NCBI GenBank assembly: GCA_014859215.1
Contig: JACUUS010000020.1
Location: 1 to 20,161, forward strand
Source: Dehalococcoidia bacterium
GTDB lineage: Bacteria > Chloroflexota > Dehalococcoidia > SZUA-161
Length of the DNA stretch: 20,161 bases
Direction: 5' to 3'
A program made the translations under genes and the position numbers. Shown here piece after piece: positions 1 to 6,148 of the stretch (its first letter is position 1; the number at the start of each line of letters is the position of its first letter). The notes under the pieces were generated by a model. The model worked only from the letters and a program-made list of their open reading frames with translations, did not search any database and was not told the DNA's origin.

Positions 1-15
1 GGCTAGCAATCCTCT

Positions 16-702
16 CTAAGGTCTCCCCACAGGGATGATATAGAGCGGGGCCTCCTCAGCTGGAAGGTCCAGCACCCCTTTAAGTCGCTCATCGGCAAAG
101 GCGCCAAGGACCACGTTACCCAGACCAAGCGCGGCAGCCTGGAGATACACGTTCTGGGCGGCATGGCCTGTCTCCATGTGGACATATCTGACACCCTTCT
201 CGCCGTACTTCGTCGTCGTCCGTTCGTACACGGCTGCAATTACCAGGCTTACGGCCCCGTTTCTCACGGGATCCGGGGAAAGTGAGACTTCCGCGAGCTC
301 TTCCCTGAGGTCCCCGTCCTTAACCGACATAAGCCGGTGACCGTCAGGCACGTATTTATAGAGGCCGGATGCCAAACCCTCGACATTCCCCACTACCAGG
401 TACACCTCGAGCGGATACAGAGCGCCGGCCGAGGGCGCAGTGCGCCATCCCTGTTCAGAGGTAATTCCCTGGGCCGCCCACAGGAGTTGCGAGACCTCGG
501 CCAAGGTCAGTGCGTCTTCCGAGAAATGCCTGATGGACCTCCGTTCGAGCAGGGTTTCCTCAAGCGAGATTTCCCCGGCCAGTCGCGGGGACGGCAGGTC
601 AAATTCATCTCCGCTGACGGGAGTGCGAGTGGGCGAAGGCGTCGCAGAACCACACCCGGTCAGAATCAAGATCAGAATAAGGAATGCGAGTCCGTATCTC
701 AT
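16..702 (-). CDS. SagB-type nitroreductase lipoprotein
   Basis: Flavin-dependent nitroreductase-fold protein of the SagB/ThcOx dehydrogenase type, 228 aa. Residues 1-16 form a hydrophobic signal peptide ending in the lipobox LTGC (Cys17), followed by a Ser/Thr/Pro-rich linker, so it should be a lipid-anchored protein outside the cytoplasmic membrane. RRSIRHF (54-60) is the usual N-terminal FMN-phosphate-binding segment, and TAPSAGALYPLE (88-99) is the hallmark SagB loop. The start ATG has a clear AGGAGGT at 708-714. SagB proteins in peptide-maturation clusters oxidise azolines, but no cyclodehydratase (SagC/D) or precursor peptide lies nearby, so the substrate is unknown. It lies 78 bp downstream of the Smr gene on the same strand and may be co-transcribed with it. 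The stop is TAG. Family call is firm; function is not. Confidence 0.88.
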   Translation of the reverse strand: MRYGLAFLILILILTGCGSATPSPTRTPVSGDEFDLPSPRLAGEISLEETLLERRSIRHFSEDALTLAEVSQLLWAAQGITSEQGWRTAPSAGALYPLEVYLVVGNVEGLASGLYKYVPDGHRLMSVKDGDLREELAEVSLSPDPVRNGAVSLVIAAVYERTTTKYGEKGVRYVHMETGHAAQNVYLQAAALGLGNVVLGAFADERLKGVLDLPAEEAPLYIIPVGRP

Positions 703-718
703 CGGTGACCTCCTGATC

Positions 719-739
719 GGCCGGTGATATCAGCCGGCC
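719..739. promoter_or_regulatory. Inverted repeat upstream of the SagB gene
   Basis: GGCCGG, then the perfect 8-bp palindrome TGATATCA, then one extra G, then CCGGCC. The arms are complementary over 9 bp with one bulged base. It ends 5 nt upstream of the SagB ribosome binding site (708-714), in the gap between the Smr stop and the SagB start. It could be a protein-binding site or an mRNA hairpin. There is no T-run, so it is a poor intrinsic terminator. Confidence 0.35.
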
Positions 740-780
740 CGGGGCTGACCAGGTGGGGCCGGGGCCGAGGCGGCTCCCGG

Positions 781-1083
781 TTAGAAATCGCTGAGCACTA
801 CCTCAGTCACACCCGTCCCGCCGTGCCAGCGGTCAGCGGGGCCGAAGGATTTCACCAGGCTGTGAGAGGAAAGGTAACGCCCGACCTCCCGGCGCAGGAC
901 GCCCGAACCCTTCCCGTGGACCACCCACACCCTGCGCAGCCCGGCCTGAAACGAAGAATAGATGAAGGCCTCAAGATGGGGAATGGCTTCCTCGGTAGTC
1001 ATGGCGTGCAAATCAAGCTCATGACCGCGCGCTTCGGGATTCTCTCTTCCGGGGAACGGTCCCCGTCGCCGCCTGCCTCGAAT
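781..1083 (-). CDS. Stand-alone Smr-domain protein
   Basis: Small MutS-related (Smr) domain protein, related to the C-terminal domain of MutS2, a family of DNA or RNA endonucleases. The reading used here is 100 aa: a basic Arg-rich N-terminus, LDLH (23-26, followed by Ala where Gly is usual), HGKGSG (56-61) and the closing GGTGVTEV (88-95). These are the family hallmarks. No ATG serves as a start. GTG codons exist at 1143 and 1101 without a nearby ribosome binding site. A perfect AGGAGG at 1090-1095 lies 6 nt before an ATT codon at 1083, and a TATAAT box at 1103-1108 would place the transcript start after the GTG at 1101. I therefore chose the rare ATT start. If that is wrong, the gene begins at 1101 or 1143. 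The domain call is firm; the start is uncertain. Confidence 0.8.
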   Translation of the reverse strand: MRGRRRRGPFPGRENPEARGHELDLHAMTTEEAIPHLEAFIYSSFQAGLRRVWVVHGKGSGVLRREVGRYLSSHSLVKSFGPADRWHGGTGVTEVVLSDF

Positions 1084-1102
1084 TGAAGCCCTCCTGGGCA
1101 CG

Positions 1103-1130
1103 ATTATATTCGAATCGCCTGCATCAAGAA
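1103..1130 (-). promoter_or_regulatory. Predicted promoter of the Smr gene
   Basis: A perfect -10 hexamer TATAAT lies at 1103-1108 (minus strand), with a weak -35 TTCTTG at 1125-1130 and a 16-nt spacer. Transcription would begin near 1096, directly before the AGGAGG ribosome binding site at 1090-1095, giving a leader of about 13 nt. Confidence 0.45.
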
Positions 1131-1223
1131 AGCCCCGGCCCACCAGGTTGCGTCAATCTCCGCTGAGTCCAGTCCCGAAGGTGGTTAACGGGTGCCGGAG
1201 AAGTTCAGAGCTAAAGTGAAGTT

Positions 1224-1243
1224 AAGATAAGACCGGTTATCTT
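1224..1243. promoter_or_regulatory. Perfect palindrome, candidate operator
   Basis: AAGATAA and TTATCTT form a perfect 7-bp inverted repeat around the 6-nt spacer GACCGG. The right arm overlaps the proposed -35 box (1242-1247) of the downstream membrane protein gene, the position expected for a repressor site. I recognise no known regulator consensus. Confidence 0.4.
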
Positions 1244-1270
1244 GATGCCGTCCAGAAGTACGGGTACTAT
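1242..1270 (+). promoter_or_regulatory. Predicted promoter of the DUF5658-type gene
   Basis: TTGATG (1242-1247) and TACTAT (1265-1270) with a 17-nt spacer, each matching 4 of 6 consensus bases. The leader to the ATG at 1327 would be about 50 nt. Confidence 0.4.
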
Positions 1271-1326
1271 AGGTCTACCTGATTCCGGGAAGACGATCTT
1301 CCAACCCACCTCGCGGACAAATCACC

Positions 1327-1725
1327 ATGTACGACCGGTTGCCGGATAATACCCGAAACAGGCTCCTGCCCCAGCTAAGTGCTTCCGCGGCACGGCTTAT
1401 CTGGGGAGAGGACGACAGCGGTTGGGGCCATTCCCAGGCAACGTGGATCACCCTGCATTTTGTGGATTCGGTCCTGACATGGATCGCGGTATCGATGGGA
1501 ATGTACGAACTGAACCCGTTCCTGGCCCTGGCAGCGGGCACCTACGGGGTGGGTATGATGCTGTGGGGGAAAATGACCCTCGCCATCTTGATTGGTCTCA
1601 TGATCTGGAACCGCGTATCTCACCGCGTGAAGGGGACTCTGAACATGTGCATGGCAGGCGCGGTCATCGCCAATTCCCTCTTCGTCGGCGCCCATTTGTG
1701 GCTCATCCATCTCTTCCCCGAATAA
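1327..1725 (+). CDS. DUF5658-type small membrane protein
   Basis: Integral membrane protein of 132 aa. After a 38-residue soluble N-terminus, three hydrophobic segments follow, at about 42-58, 62-95 (broken) and 107-129. The pattern of an Asp and Thr in the first helix (FVDSVLTW), followed by ELNPF (61-65), is what I associate with the DUF5658 family, whose function is not known. There is no convincing Shine-Dalgarno before the ATG. An in-frame TAG about 57 nt upstream limits any longer version. It is a single gene, divergent from the Smr gene and convergent with the next small gene. The palindrome at its promoter suggests dedicated control. Confidence 0.7.
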   Translation: MYDRLPDNTRNRLLPQLSASAARLIWGEDDSGWGHSQATWITLHFVDSVLTWIAVSMGMYELNPFLALAAGTYGVGMMLWGKMTLAILIGLMIWNRVSHRVKGTLNMCMAGAVIANSLFVGAHLWLIHLFPE

Positions 1726-1756
1726 GATTCCTGCTTCAGCCCCGGACCGGCGCGGC

Positions 1757-1770
1757 CCGATGAGAATCGG
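1757..1770. terminator. Small hairpin between convergent genes
   Basis: CCGAT-GAGA-ATCGG, a 5-bp stem closed by a GNRA-type tetraloop, lies between the stops of two convergent genes (1725 and 1786). There is no T-run on either strand, so terminator activity is only a guess. Confidence 0.2.
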
Positions 1771-1785
1771 CGACCGGTTCGCACG

Positions 1786-1953
1786 TCACGGACGGGGAAA
1801 GAGCTGCTTACGGGGCCTATTCAGGTTCTTGACGCTCTTAAGCAGTTCGTCCACGATAAGCTCTTCCGTTTGCAGGAGCATACTGTGGACCTGGATGAGC
1901 TCGGTTTGGAGCCGCTCTTTCTCGTCGGCAAGTCTTTCCAGCCTGCTCTTCAT
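1786..1953 (-). CDS. Small coiled-coil protein, unknown function
   Basis: Predicted 55-aa soluble protein, almost entirely charged or amphipathic helix. The heptad-like run of Leu and Ile with Lys/Glu between (SRLERLADEKERLQTEL, then SMLLQTEELIVDELL) points to a coiled coil, and the C-terminus is basic (NRPRKQLF). An in-frame ATG at 1998 would add 15 residues but has no ribosome binding site. The ATG at 1953 is preceded by GGGGAG at suitable spacing, so I prefer it. I do not recognise a family. Coding status is supported by the ribosome binding site and the residue pattern only. Confidence 0.5.
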   Translation of the reverse strand: MKSRLERLADEKERLQTELIQVHSMLLQTEELIVDELLKSVKNLNRPRKQLFPRP

Positions 1954-2000
1954 TGCGTCTCCCCGTGGGCAACCCCTGGTAGAGAAGTCAGCTTCCATAT

Positions 2001-2017
2001 TAATACTTAAGTTATTA
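2001..2017. promoter_or_regulatory. AT-rich palindromic region upstream of the small coiled-coil gene
   Basis: TAATA and TATTA arms flank the perfect palindrome ACTTAAGT (2005-2012). The surrounding stretch 1995-2040 is markedly AT-rich against a GC-rich background. This is the expected promoter zone for the minus-strand gene ending at 1786, and several -10-like words occur, so I do not single one out. The rest of the gap to the next gene (2018-2152) shows only the 8-bp palindrome GGGTACCC near 2080. Confidence 0.25.
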
Positions 2018-2152
2018 CGAAGTCATAAAGAAAGATCTTCGAAAAGTGAAGAAAAAATGACATTTTGCCATATGGGGCGGGTACCCCAGCAAGCACGAGG
2101 CGAGTCAGCTTCTATCACTCCCAGACCTGTTGTCAACGGCGAGATTGCGAGC

Positions 2153-2971
2153 CTACTTGCCTGTCTGGTCGCGAGGGACCTGCTGGACGGTGAAGCGGGC
2201 CACACCGGGATGGGAAAGGAACTCCCATCTCCCCTGGACTCCATATTCAAGCGCGGCTACCTCGATGTGAAGCATGGCAATTCCGCAGTCCAGGCGCCTC
2301 GATATGGAGATATCGAAGCCCGGGCTGTCCACACTCACGGTGATGCTCCCGGCGTCTGCCCTGCAGCGCCACGGCTGCCTGTTGACCGCCGATGGAGCGA
2401 TCCGGGCCGCTTCCAGAGCGGCTTTTGCCCATTCGGGCAGCAAACCCATGTCCGCGCCGCCGGTGAGGGCCGCAAGCGACTTGCGCCGGTGCATGAGTCC
2501 GAATCCGGTCATCACTCGTTCCTCCCGTGAAAACCTGTCCCGCATCCGGCCGACAGGCGTAACAGCGACCACCTTCTCTTTTCCGGTCAGCCCGATCAGT
2601 GAACCGGCAACCCGGGGACGGAAGAAGCCGCCGACCCAGCATGTACCAAGGCCCATAGACGTAGCCTCGAGTATGATTCCCTCCCCAGTATAACCGAGCT
2701 TCTCCTGGACATGAGGATCATCCATCCTCCCGACAAACGCGATGAGGGCGGGAGCCCCCTTGATCTTGCCATAAGAGCCAAGAATTCCCCGCAGCACCTT
2801 GTCCGGGTCATCCTCAATCACTTCCGACCGGACTTCCGGGAACGGCCTGAACTCCCGGCAGACGGTTCTCAGCCGTTCGATTGTCTCAGGTTCCAGCGGC
2901 ACGCCGTCGTAGCTCCGCCTGGACCTTCTATGCCGTATGGCCCTGTACCACTCTGCGTGAGGGATATCCAT
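2153..2971 (-). CDS. Nitroreductase family protein (TM1586-like)
   Basis: Cytoplasmic flavin-dependent nitroreductase-fold protein, 272 aa, longer than the usual ~200 because it contains two related halves. RHRRSRRSYDG (13-23) is the N-terminal FMN-phosphate segment, GLGTCWVGGF (107-116) is the central motif, and a second nitroreductase-like segment APSAVNRQPW (192-201) follows. This layout matches the 'putative TM nitroreductase' type (TM1586-like). These enzymes use FMN and NAD(P)H, and the substrate cannot be read from sequence. Start ATG 2971 has AAAGG about 9 nt upstream and TATAAT at 2992-2997. It diverges from the TrpB-like gene across 135 bp. The stop is TAG. Confidence 0.82.
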   Translation of the reverse strand: MDIPHAEWYRAIRHRRSRRSYDGVPLEPETIERLRTVCREFRPFPEVRSEVIEDDPDKVLRGILGSYGKIKGAPALIAFVGRMDDPHVQEKLGYTGEGIILEATSMGLGTCWVGGFFRPRVAGSLIGLTGKEKVVAVTPVGRMRDRFSREERVMTGFGLMHRRKSLAALTGGADMGLLPEWAKAALEAARIAPSAVNRQPWRCRADAGSITVSVDSPGFDISISRRLDCGIAMLHIEVAALEYGVQGRWEFLSHPGVARFTVQQVPRDQTGK

Positions 2972-2991
2972 ATTGCCAGCCTTTCACCAGA

Positions 2992-2997
2992 ATTATA
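2992..2997 (-). promoter_or_regulatory. -10 box of the nitroreductase gene
   Basis: A perfect TATAAT on the minus strand, 20 nt upstream of the ATG at 2971. I see no good -35 at 16-18 nt, so recognition may depend on the -10 or on an activator. Confidence 0.4.
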
Positions 2998-3044
2998 CAG
3001 GCACATGAAGAAGACAGCACGCAAGAACGGGACAGGGGAAACGG

Positions 3045-3074
3045 TTGACAGCGGCATCGTCAGGCGGTTACCAT
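3045..3074 (+). promoter_or_regulatory. Predicted sigma70-type promoter of the TrpB-like gene
   Basis: A perfect -35 TTGACA (3045-3050), an 18-nt spacer and -10 TACCAT (3069-3074). The transcript would start near 3081, giving a leader of about 26 nt that contains the GGGAG ribosome binding site. The same -10 word recurs with TTGACA before the MarC gene. Confidence 0.5.
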
Positions 3075-3106
3075 TGCTCCAGCAAAGCTGAGGGAGTACA
3101 GAGAGG

Positions 3107-4450
3107 ATGCGAGTATCGCTCGACCCGAAAGAGCTGCCCGACAAATGGTACAACATCATCCCGGACCTGGACTTCCAGCTACCGCCTGTCATGAGCCCGG
3201 CTGGATTTCCGCTCGGGTACACGGACCTCAAGCAGCTTTCGCCCGGCAAGATTATCGAACAGGAGCTGGACCGGAAACGGCGCGAGATATCGATTCCCCC
3301 TGAGGTACGAGAGATCTACCTCGACTGGCGGCCCACCCCTCTTTTTCGTGCCAGCGAACTGGAGAAAGCACTGGGCACACCGGCGAGGATATTCTATAAA
3401 TATGAGGGCTCAAGTATCGGCGGCGGACACGAAGCGAATACGGCAGTCGCGCAGGCATACTATGCCGCCCGCGACGGCGCCAGAAGCGTGGTTACGGCTA
3501 CCGGGAATGGCGAATGGGGAGCCTCCCTGGCGGTGGCGTGCAATTTCCACAAGATCAAATGCCGGGTGTACATGGTGCGCTCGAACTACCAGGACAGCCT
3601 CTACGCGCGCGGCATTATGGAGATACTCGGGGCGGAGGTAATCCCCAGTCCGGGCGAGCATACGCGGACGGGCAAGAAAGTCCTCGCAGAGGACCCCGAG
3701 TCTCCCGGCAGCCTCGGAATTGCCCTCAGCGAGGCCTTCGAGTACGCCTACAGCCAGGAGGACGCGAAGTTCTCGTGGGGCACCGTGATGAATCATGTCC
3801 TCCTGCACCAGACCATAATCGGCCGGGAGGCGAGACTGCAAATGCGCAAAGCGGATGCCTTCCCCGACATTATCATCGGTGCGGTCGGCGGAGGCAGCGG
3901 CTTCGGAGGACTGGCCTTCCCCTTTTATCCGGACCGTAAACGCATCCGCATGATCGCCGTGGAAACGGCATCGGCCCCCAGCCTTACGCGGGGCCGGTAC
4001 ACCTACGACCGTGTCGATGTCGGGGGGCTGTCTGTACTGCTCAAGATGTATACCCTCGGCGCTGGCTACGTCCCGCCGGGAATTCGTGCCGGGGGCATGA
4101 GGTACCACGGGATTTCGCCAATTGTTAGCGCACTGTACCGTGAGAAGCAGATTGAAGCAGTAACCTGCAAGCAGAAGGAAGCTTTCGAGGCCGCCATAAC
4201 CTTTGCCAGGGCGGAAGGCCGCGTGCCGAGCCCCGAGTCGGCTTATGCTATCAAGGCGGTGATCGACGAGGCTCTGGCCTGCAAGCAGAAGAATGAGCGA
4301 AAGAATATACTGTTCATACTGGCTTCGAACGGAAACCTCGAAATCGAGGTATTCACGGACTTTCTCGACGGGCACGTCCCCGATTTCTCGTTCAGGCAGG
4401 ACCAGAGCGAGGCAGCGCTGAGAGACCTTCCCGCGGTTGAGGCCGGCTGA
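3107..4450 (+). CDS. TrpB2-like protein lacking the PLP lysine
   Basis: Fold-type II PLP-enzyme homologue, 447 aa, of the tryptophan synthase beta-like (TrpB2, trpB_rel) group. Full-length family features are present: WRPTPLFRASELEKALGT (74-91), YKYEGSS (97-103), the phosphate loop GGGSGFGG (261-268) and LLKMYTLG (311-318). The catalytic positions do not match. The family motif GSHKxN, which carries the Schiff-base lysine, reads GGHEAN here, with Glu109 (codon GAA, 3431-3433) in place of Lys. The ETGAGQWG loop with the catalytic Glu reads ATGNGEWG (131-138). The late SGHG loop reads ASNGN (406-410). The frame is intact and the rest is well conserved, so this looks like a constrained pseudoenzyme or a repurposed protein rather than decay. 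It stands alone with no trp genes near it and should not be named trpB. Confidence 0.9.
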   Translation: MRVSLDPKELPDKWYNIIPDLDFQLPPVMSPAGFPLGYTDLKQLSPGKIIEQELDRKRREISIPPEVREIYLDWRPTPLFRASELEKALGTPARIFYKYEGSSIGGGHEANTAVAQAYYAARDGARSVVTATGNGEWGASLAVACNFHKIKCRVYMVRSNYQDSLYARGIMEILGAEVIPSPGEHTRTGKKVLAEDPESPGSLGIALSEAFEYAYSQEDAKFSWGTVMNHVLLHQTIIGREARLQMRKADAFPDIIIGAVGGGSGFGGLAFPFYPDRKRIRMIAVETASAPSLTRGRYTYDRVDVGGLSVLLKMYTLGAGYVPPGIRAGGMRYHGISPIVSALYREKQIEAVTCKQKEAFEAAITFARAEGRVPSPESAYAIKAVIDEALACKQKNERKNILFILASNGNLEIEVFTDFLDGHVPDFSFRQDQSEAALRDLPAVEAG

Positions 4451-4463
4451 CAGGTAGAGAAGG

Positions 4464-5147
4464 CTACTGGACCAGCGCCTTCCTGCCGACAACCTCGTGC
4501 TTAATATACCACCGCTGCACGGTCTCGATAACCGAATCCGGGTCGTCGACGATCCTCAGCAGGTTGAAGTCCTCCTCGGAGATGAAACCCCGGGAATGGA
4601 CGAAATTGCGCAGCCAATCGAGAAACCCCTTCCAGAAAACGCTATCGTACAGTATTACCGGGAACGGCTTGATCTTTCCCGTCTGCATGAGCGTGAGCAC
4701 TTCGGTGAGTTCGTCCAGAGTCCCTAACCCGCCCGGCATAATGATAAAAGCCGTTGCATACTTCACCAGCATGATCTTTCGGGCAAAGAAGTGGCTGAAG
4801 TTTATAGAGATCGTGCTGTAAGCGTTGCCGACCTGCTCTTCCGGCAACTCGATGTTGAGTCCGACAGATGTGACTCCCGCCTTGAGAGCCCCCCGATTGG
4901 CAGCCTCCATCACCCCGGGACCGCCCCCGGTTATTATCGAGAACCCCATTTCGCCGAGCCTGCGGGTAATCTCTTCGGTTTCCCTGTACAGATCGTCACT
5001 GGGCCCTATTCTTGCCGAACCATAGATGCTTATGGCGGGCTCCACGCCTGACAGCTTGTCGAATCCCTCCACCAGCTCGCCAATTATGCGAAATATGCGC
5101 CAGGATTCTTCCTTGGCCAATTTGTTGATCTCGTATTTTTGGGTCAT
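4464..5147 (-). CDS. LOG-family nucleotide 5'-monophosphate phosphoribohydrolase
   Basis: Rossmann-fold protein of the TIGR00730/LOG (lysine decarboxylase-like) family, 227 aa. Characterised members cleave the N-glycosidic bond of nucleoside 5'-monophosphates, including cytokinin ribotides, to release the free base. Visible motifs are GGGPGVMEAAN (74-84), a conserved Arg-Lys pair (123-124) and the signature PGGLGTLDE (138-146), so the active site is complete. An in-frame ATG at 5165 has no ribosome binding site, while the ATG at 5147 follows GGAGGTGA directly, so I chose 5147. The gene meets the TrpB-like gene tail to tail with 13 bp between stops, and it diverges from the cyclotransferase gene. 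The bacterial role of such proteins is often unclear. Stop TAG. Confidence 0.85.
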   Translation of the reverse strand: MTQKYEINKLAKEESWRIFRIIGELVEGFDKLSGVEPAISIYGSARIGPSDDLYRETEEITRRLGEMGFSIITGGGPGVMEAANRGALKAGVTSVGLNIELPEEQVGNAYSTISINFSHFFARKIMLVKYATAFIIMPGGLGTLDELTEVLTLMQTGKIKPFPVILYDSVFWKGFLDWLRNFVHSRGFISEEDFNLLRIVDDPDSVIETVQRWYIKHEVVGRKALVQ

Positions 5148-5165
5148 GTCACCTCCAGAGAGCAC

Positions 5166-5189
5166 ATAGTAACATATAGCGCCGCTATA
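5166..5189 (-). promoter_or_regulatory. -10 box with adjoining 15-bp palindrome
   Basis: TATAGCG-C-CGCTATA (5175-5189) is a perfect palindrome with 7-bp arms. On the minus strand a -10 TACTAT lies at 5166-5171, so the palindrome would fill the spacer between -10 and -35 of the LOG-family gene. The -35 itself is weak (GGAACT or TGGAAC). This placement is typical of operators bound by spacer-binding regulators. Confidence 0.4.
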
Positions 5190-5220
5190 GTTCCAGTCGG
5201 CGCAGGACCTGACAGAAGAG

Positions 5221-5249
5221 TTAAAGAAACCATGGAATCGGACTATAAT
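5221..5249 (+). promoter_or_regulatory. Predicted promoter of the cyclotransferase gene
   Basis: A perfect -10 TATAAT lies at 5244-5249, with a weak -35 TTAAAG at 5221-5226 and a 17-nt spacer. The -10 ends 6 nt before the ATG at 5256, so the transcript would begin at or next to the start codon. Confidence 0.4.
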
Positions 5250-5255
5250 GTTATC

Positions 5256-6080
5256 ATGGTGACCAGGACTGGGTGGGCAGTCCTTGTTCTGCTCCTGCTG
5301 GCGGTTATGCCCGCTGCCGGGTGCCTGCCGGCAGCCGGCCCTGTCACCCCTTCGCCAGATGAGCCCGAGTCAGTGCCGGTATACGGCTACAGGGTCGTCA
5401 ATACCTATCCTCACGACCCGGGAGCCTTCACCCAGGGCCTCGTTTTCGAAGACGGCGTGCTCTATGAAGGTATCGGCAGGGAAGCATTCTCGTCACTGCG
5501 CAAAGTGGAACTGGAGACAGGGAAAGTGCTACAGGTTCACGAACTTCCGGACCGGTACTTCGGCGAGGGCATAACCATATTCGGCGGCAGGGTAATCCAG
5601 CTGACATGGCGTTCCAACAAGGGCTTTGTATACGACAAGGAGAGCTTCGAGCTCATTGACGAGTTTGCGTACCCGATAGAAGGATGGGGGCTGACCCATG
5701 ACGGAGATATGCTAATAATGAGCGACGGCTCGGATACGCTTCACTTCCTTGATCCCACGCACTTCGAGATAACGGGCGAGATTCGGGTAACCGATGGCGA
5801 TCTCTCCGTCAGAAGGCTCAACGAGCTGGAATATATTGACGGGGTGATCTATGCGAACATCTGGCAGACGGACCGCATAGCGATGATCTCTCCCGAAAAC
5901 GGCAGGGTCACCGGCTGGATCGACCTGGAGGGTATCCTGCAGCTACAAGCCGGCGATGGCCCGGCGGACGTTCTCAACGGAATCGCCTACGATGCGGAGA
6001 ATGACAGGCTGTTTGTAACCGGCAAGCTTTGGCCCCGGCTATTCGAGATTCAACTGGTCCCGCAGGAGCGGCCCTCCTGA
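5256..6080 (+). CDS. Glutaminyl-peptide cyclotransferase, lipoprotein
   Basis: Plant/bacterial-type glutamine cyclotransferase (QC), which converts N-terminal Gln of peptides to pyroglutamate. From the chosen start it has 274 aa. Residues 1-22 are a signal peptide with a basic N-terminus and the lipobox AAGC (Cys23), so it is probably membrane-anchored outside the cytoplasm. Family signatures follow along the five-bladed propeller: GAFTQGLVFEDGVLYEG, YFGEGIT, QLTW, EGWGLTHDG, SDGSDTLHFLDP, LNELEYIDGVIYANIW and NGIAYD. ATG 5256 gives the best signal peptide. An ATG at 5232 and a start at 5139 are also in frame, and none has a strong Shine-Dalgarno. TATAAT ends 6 nt before 5256, which fits a leaderless message. 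Confidence 0.9.
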   Translation: MVTRTGWAVLVLLLLAVMPAAGCLPAAGPVTPSPDEPESVPVYGYRVVNTYPHDPGAFTQGLVFEDGVLYEGIGREAFSSLRKVELETGKVLQVHELPDRYFGEGITIFGGRVIQLTWRSNKGFVYDKESFELIDEFAYPIEGWGLTHDGDMLIMSDGSDTLHFLDPTHFEITGEIRVTDGDLSVRRLNELEYIDGVIYANIWQTDRIAMISPENGRVTGWIDLEGILQLQAGDGPADVLNGIAYDAENDRLFVTGKLWPRLFEIQLVPQERPS

Positions 6081-6102
6081 CGCACGGGAACTTGCTCCTC
6101 GA

Positions 6103-6131
6103 TTGACAAGGGGTTCGCGCACCCCTACCAT
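6103..6131 (+). promoter_or_regulatory. Predicted sigma70-type promoter of the MarC gene
   Basis: A perfect -35 TTGACA (6103-6108), a 17-nt spacer and -10 TACCAT (6126-6131). The transcript would start near 6138, about 11 nt before ATG 6149. The upstream in-frame TTG at 6131 would then lie outside the transcript. Confidence 0.5.
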
Positions 6132-6148
6132 TGAACTTGGCAGGGTTT

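Noticed and set aside
1760..2530. Plus-strand frame of 256 codons across the small gene and the nitroreductase gene
   Set aside because: Antisense to two better-supported genes, low-complexity Ser/Leu start, no recognisable domain.
3107..4450. Naming this gene trpB
   Set aside because: The PLP lysine, the catalytic Glu and the Ser loop are all replaced and no trp genes are adjacent.
3410..4492. Minus-strand frame of 360 codons opposite the TrpB-like gene
   Set aside because: Codon-bias shadow of a strongly conserved gene, with no motif or membrane segment.
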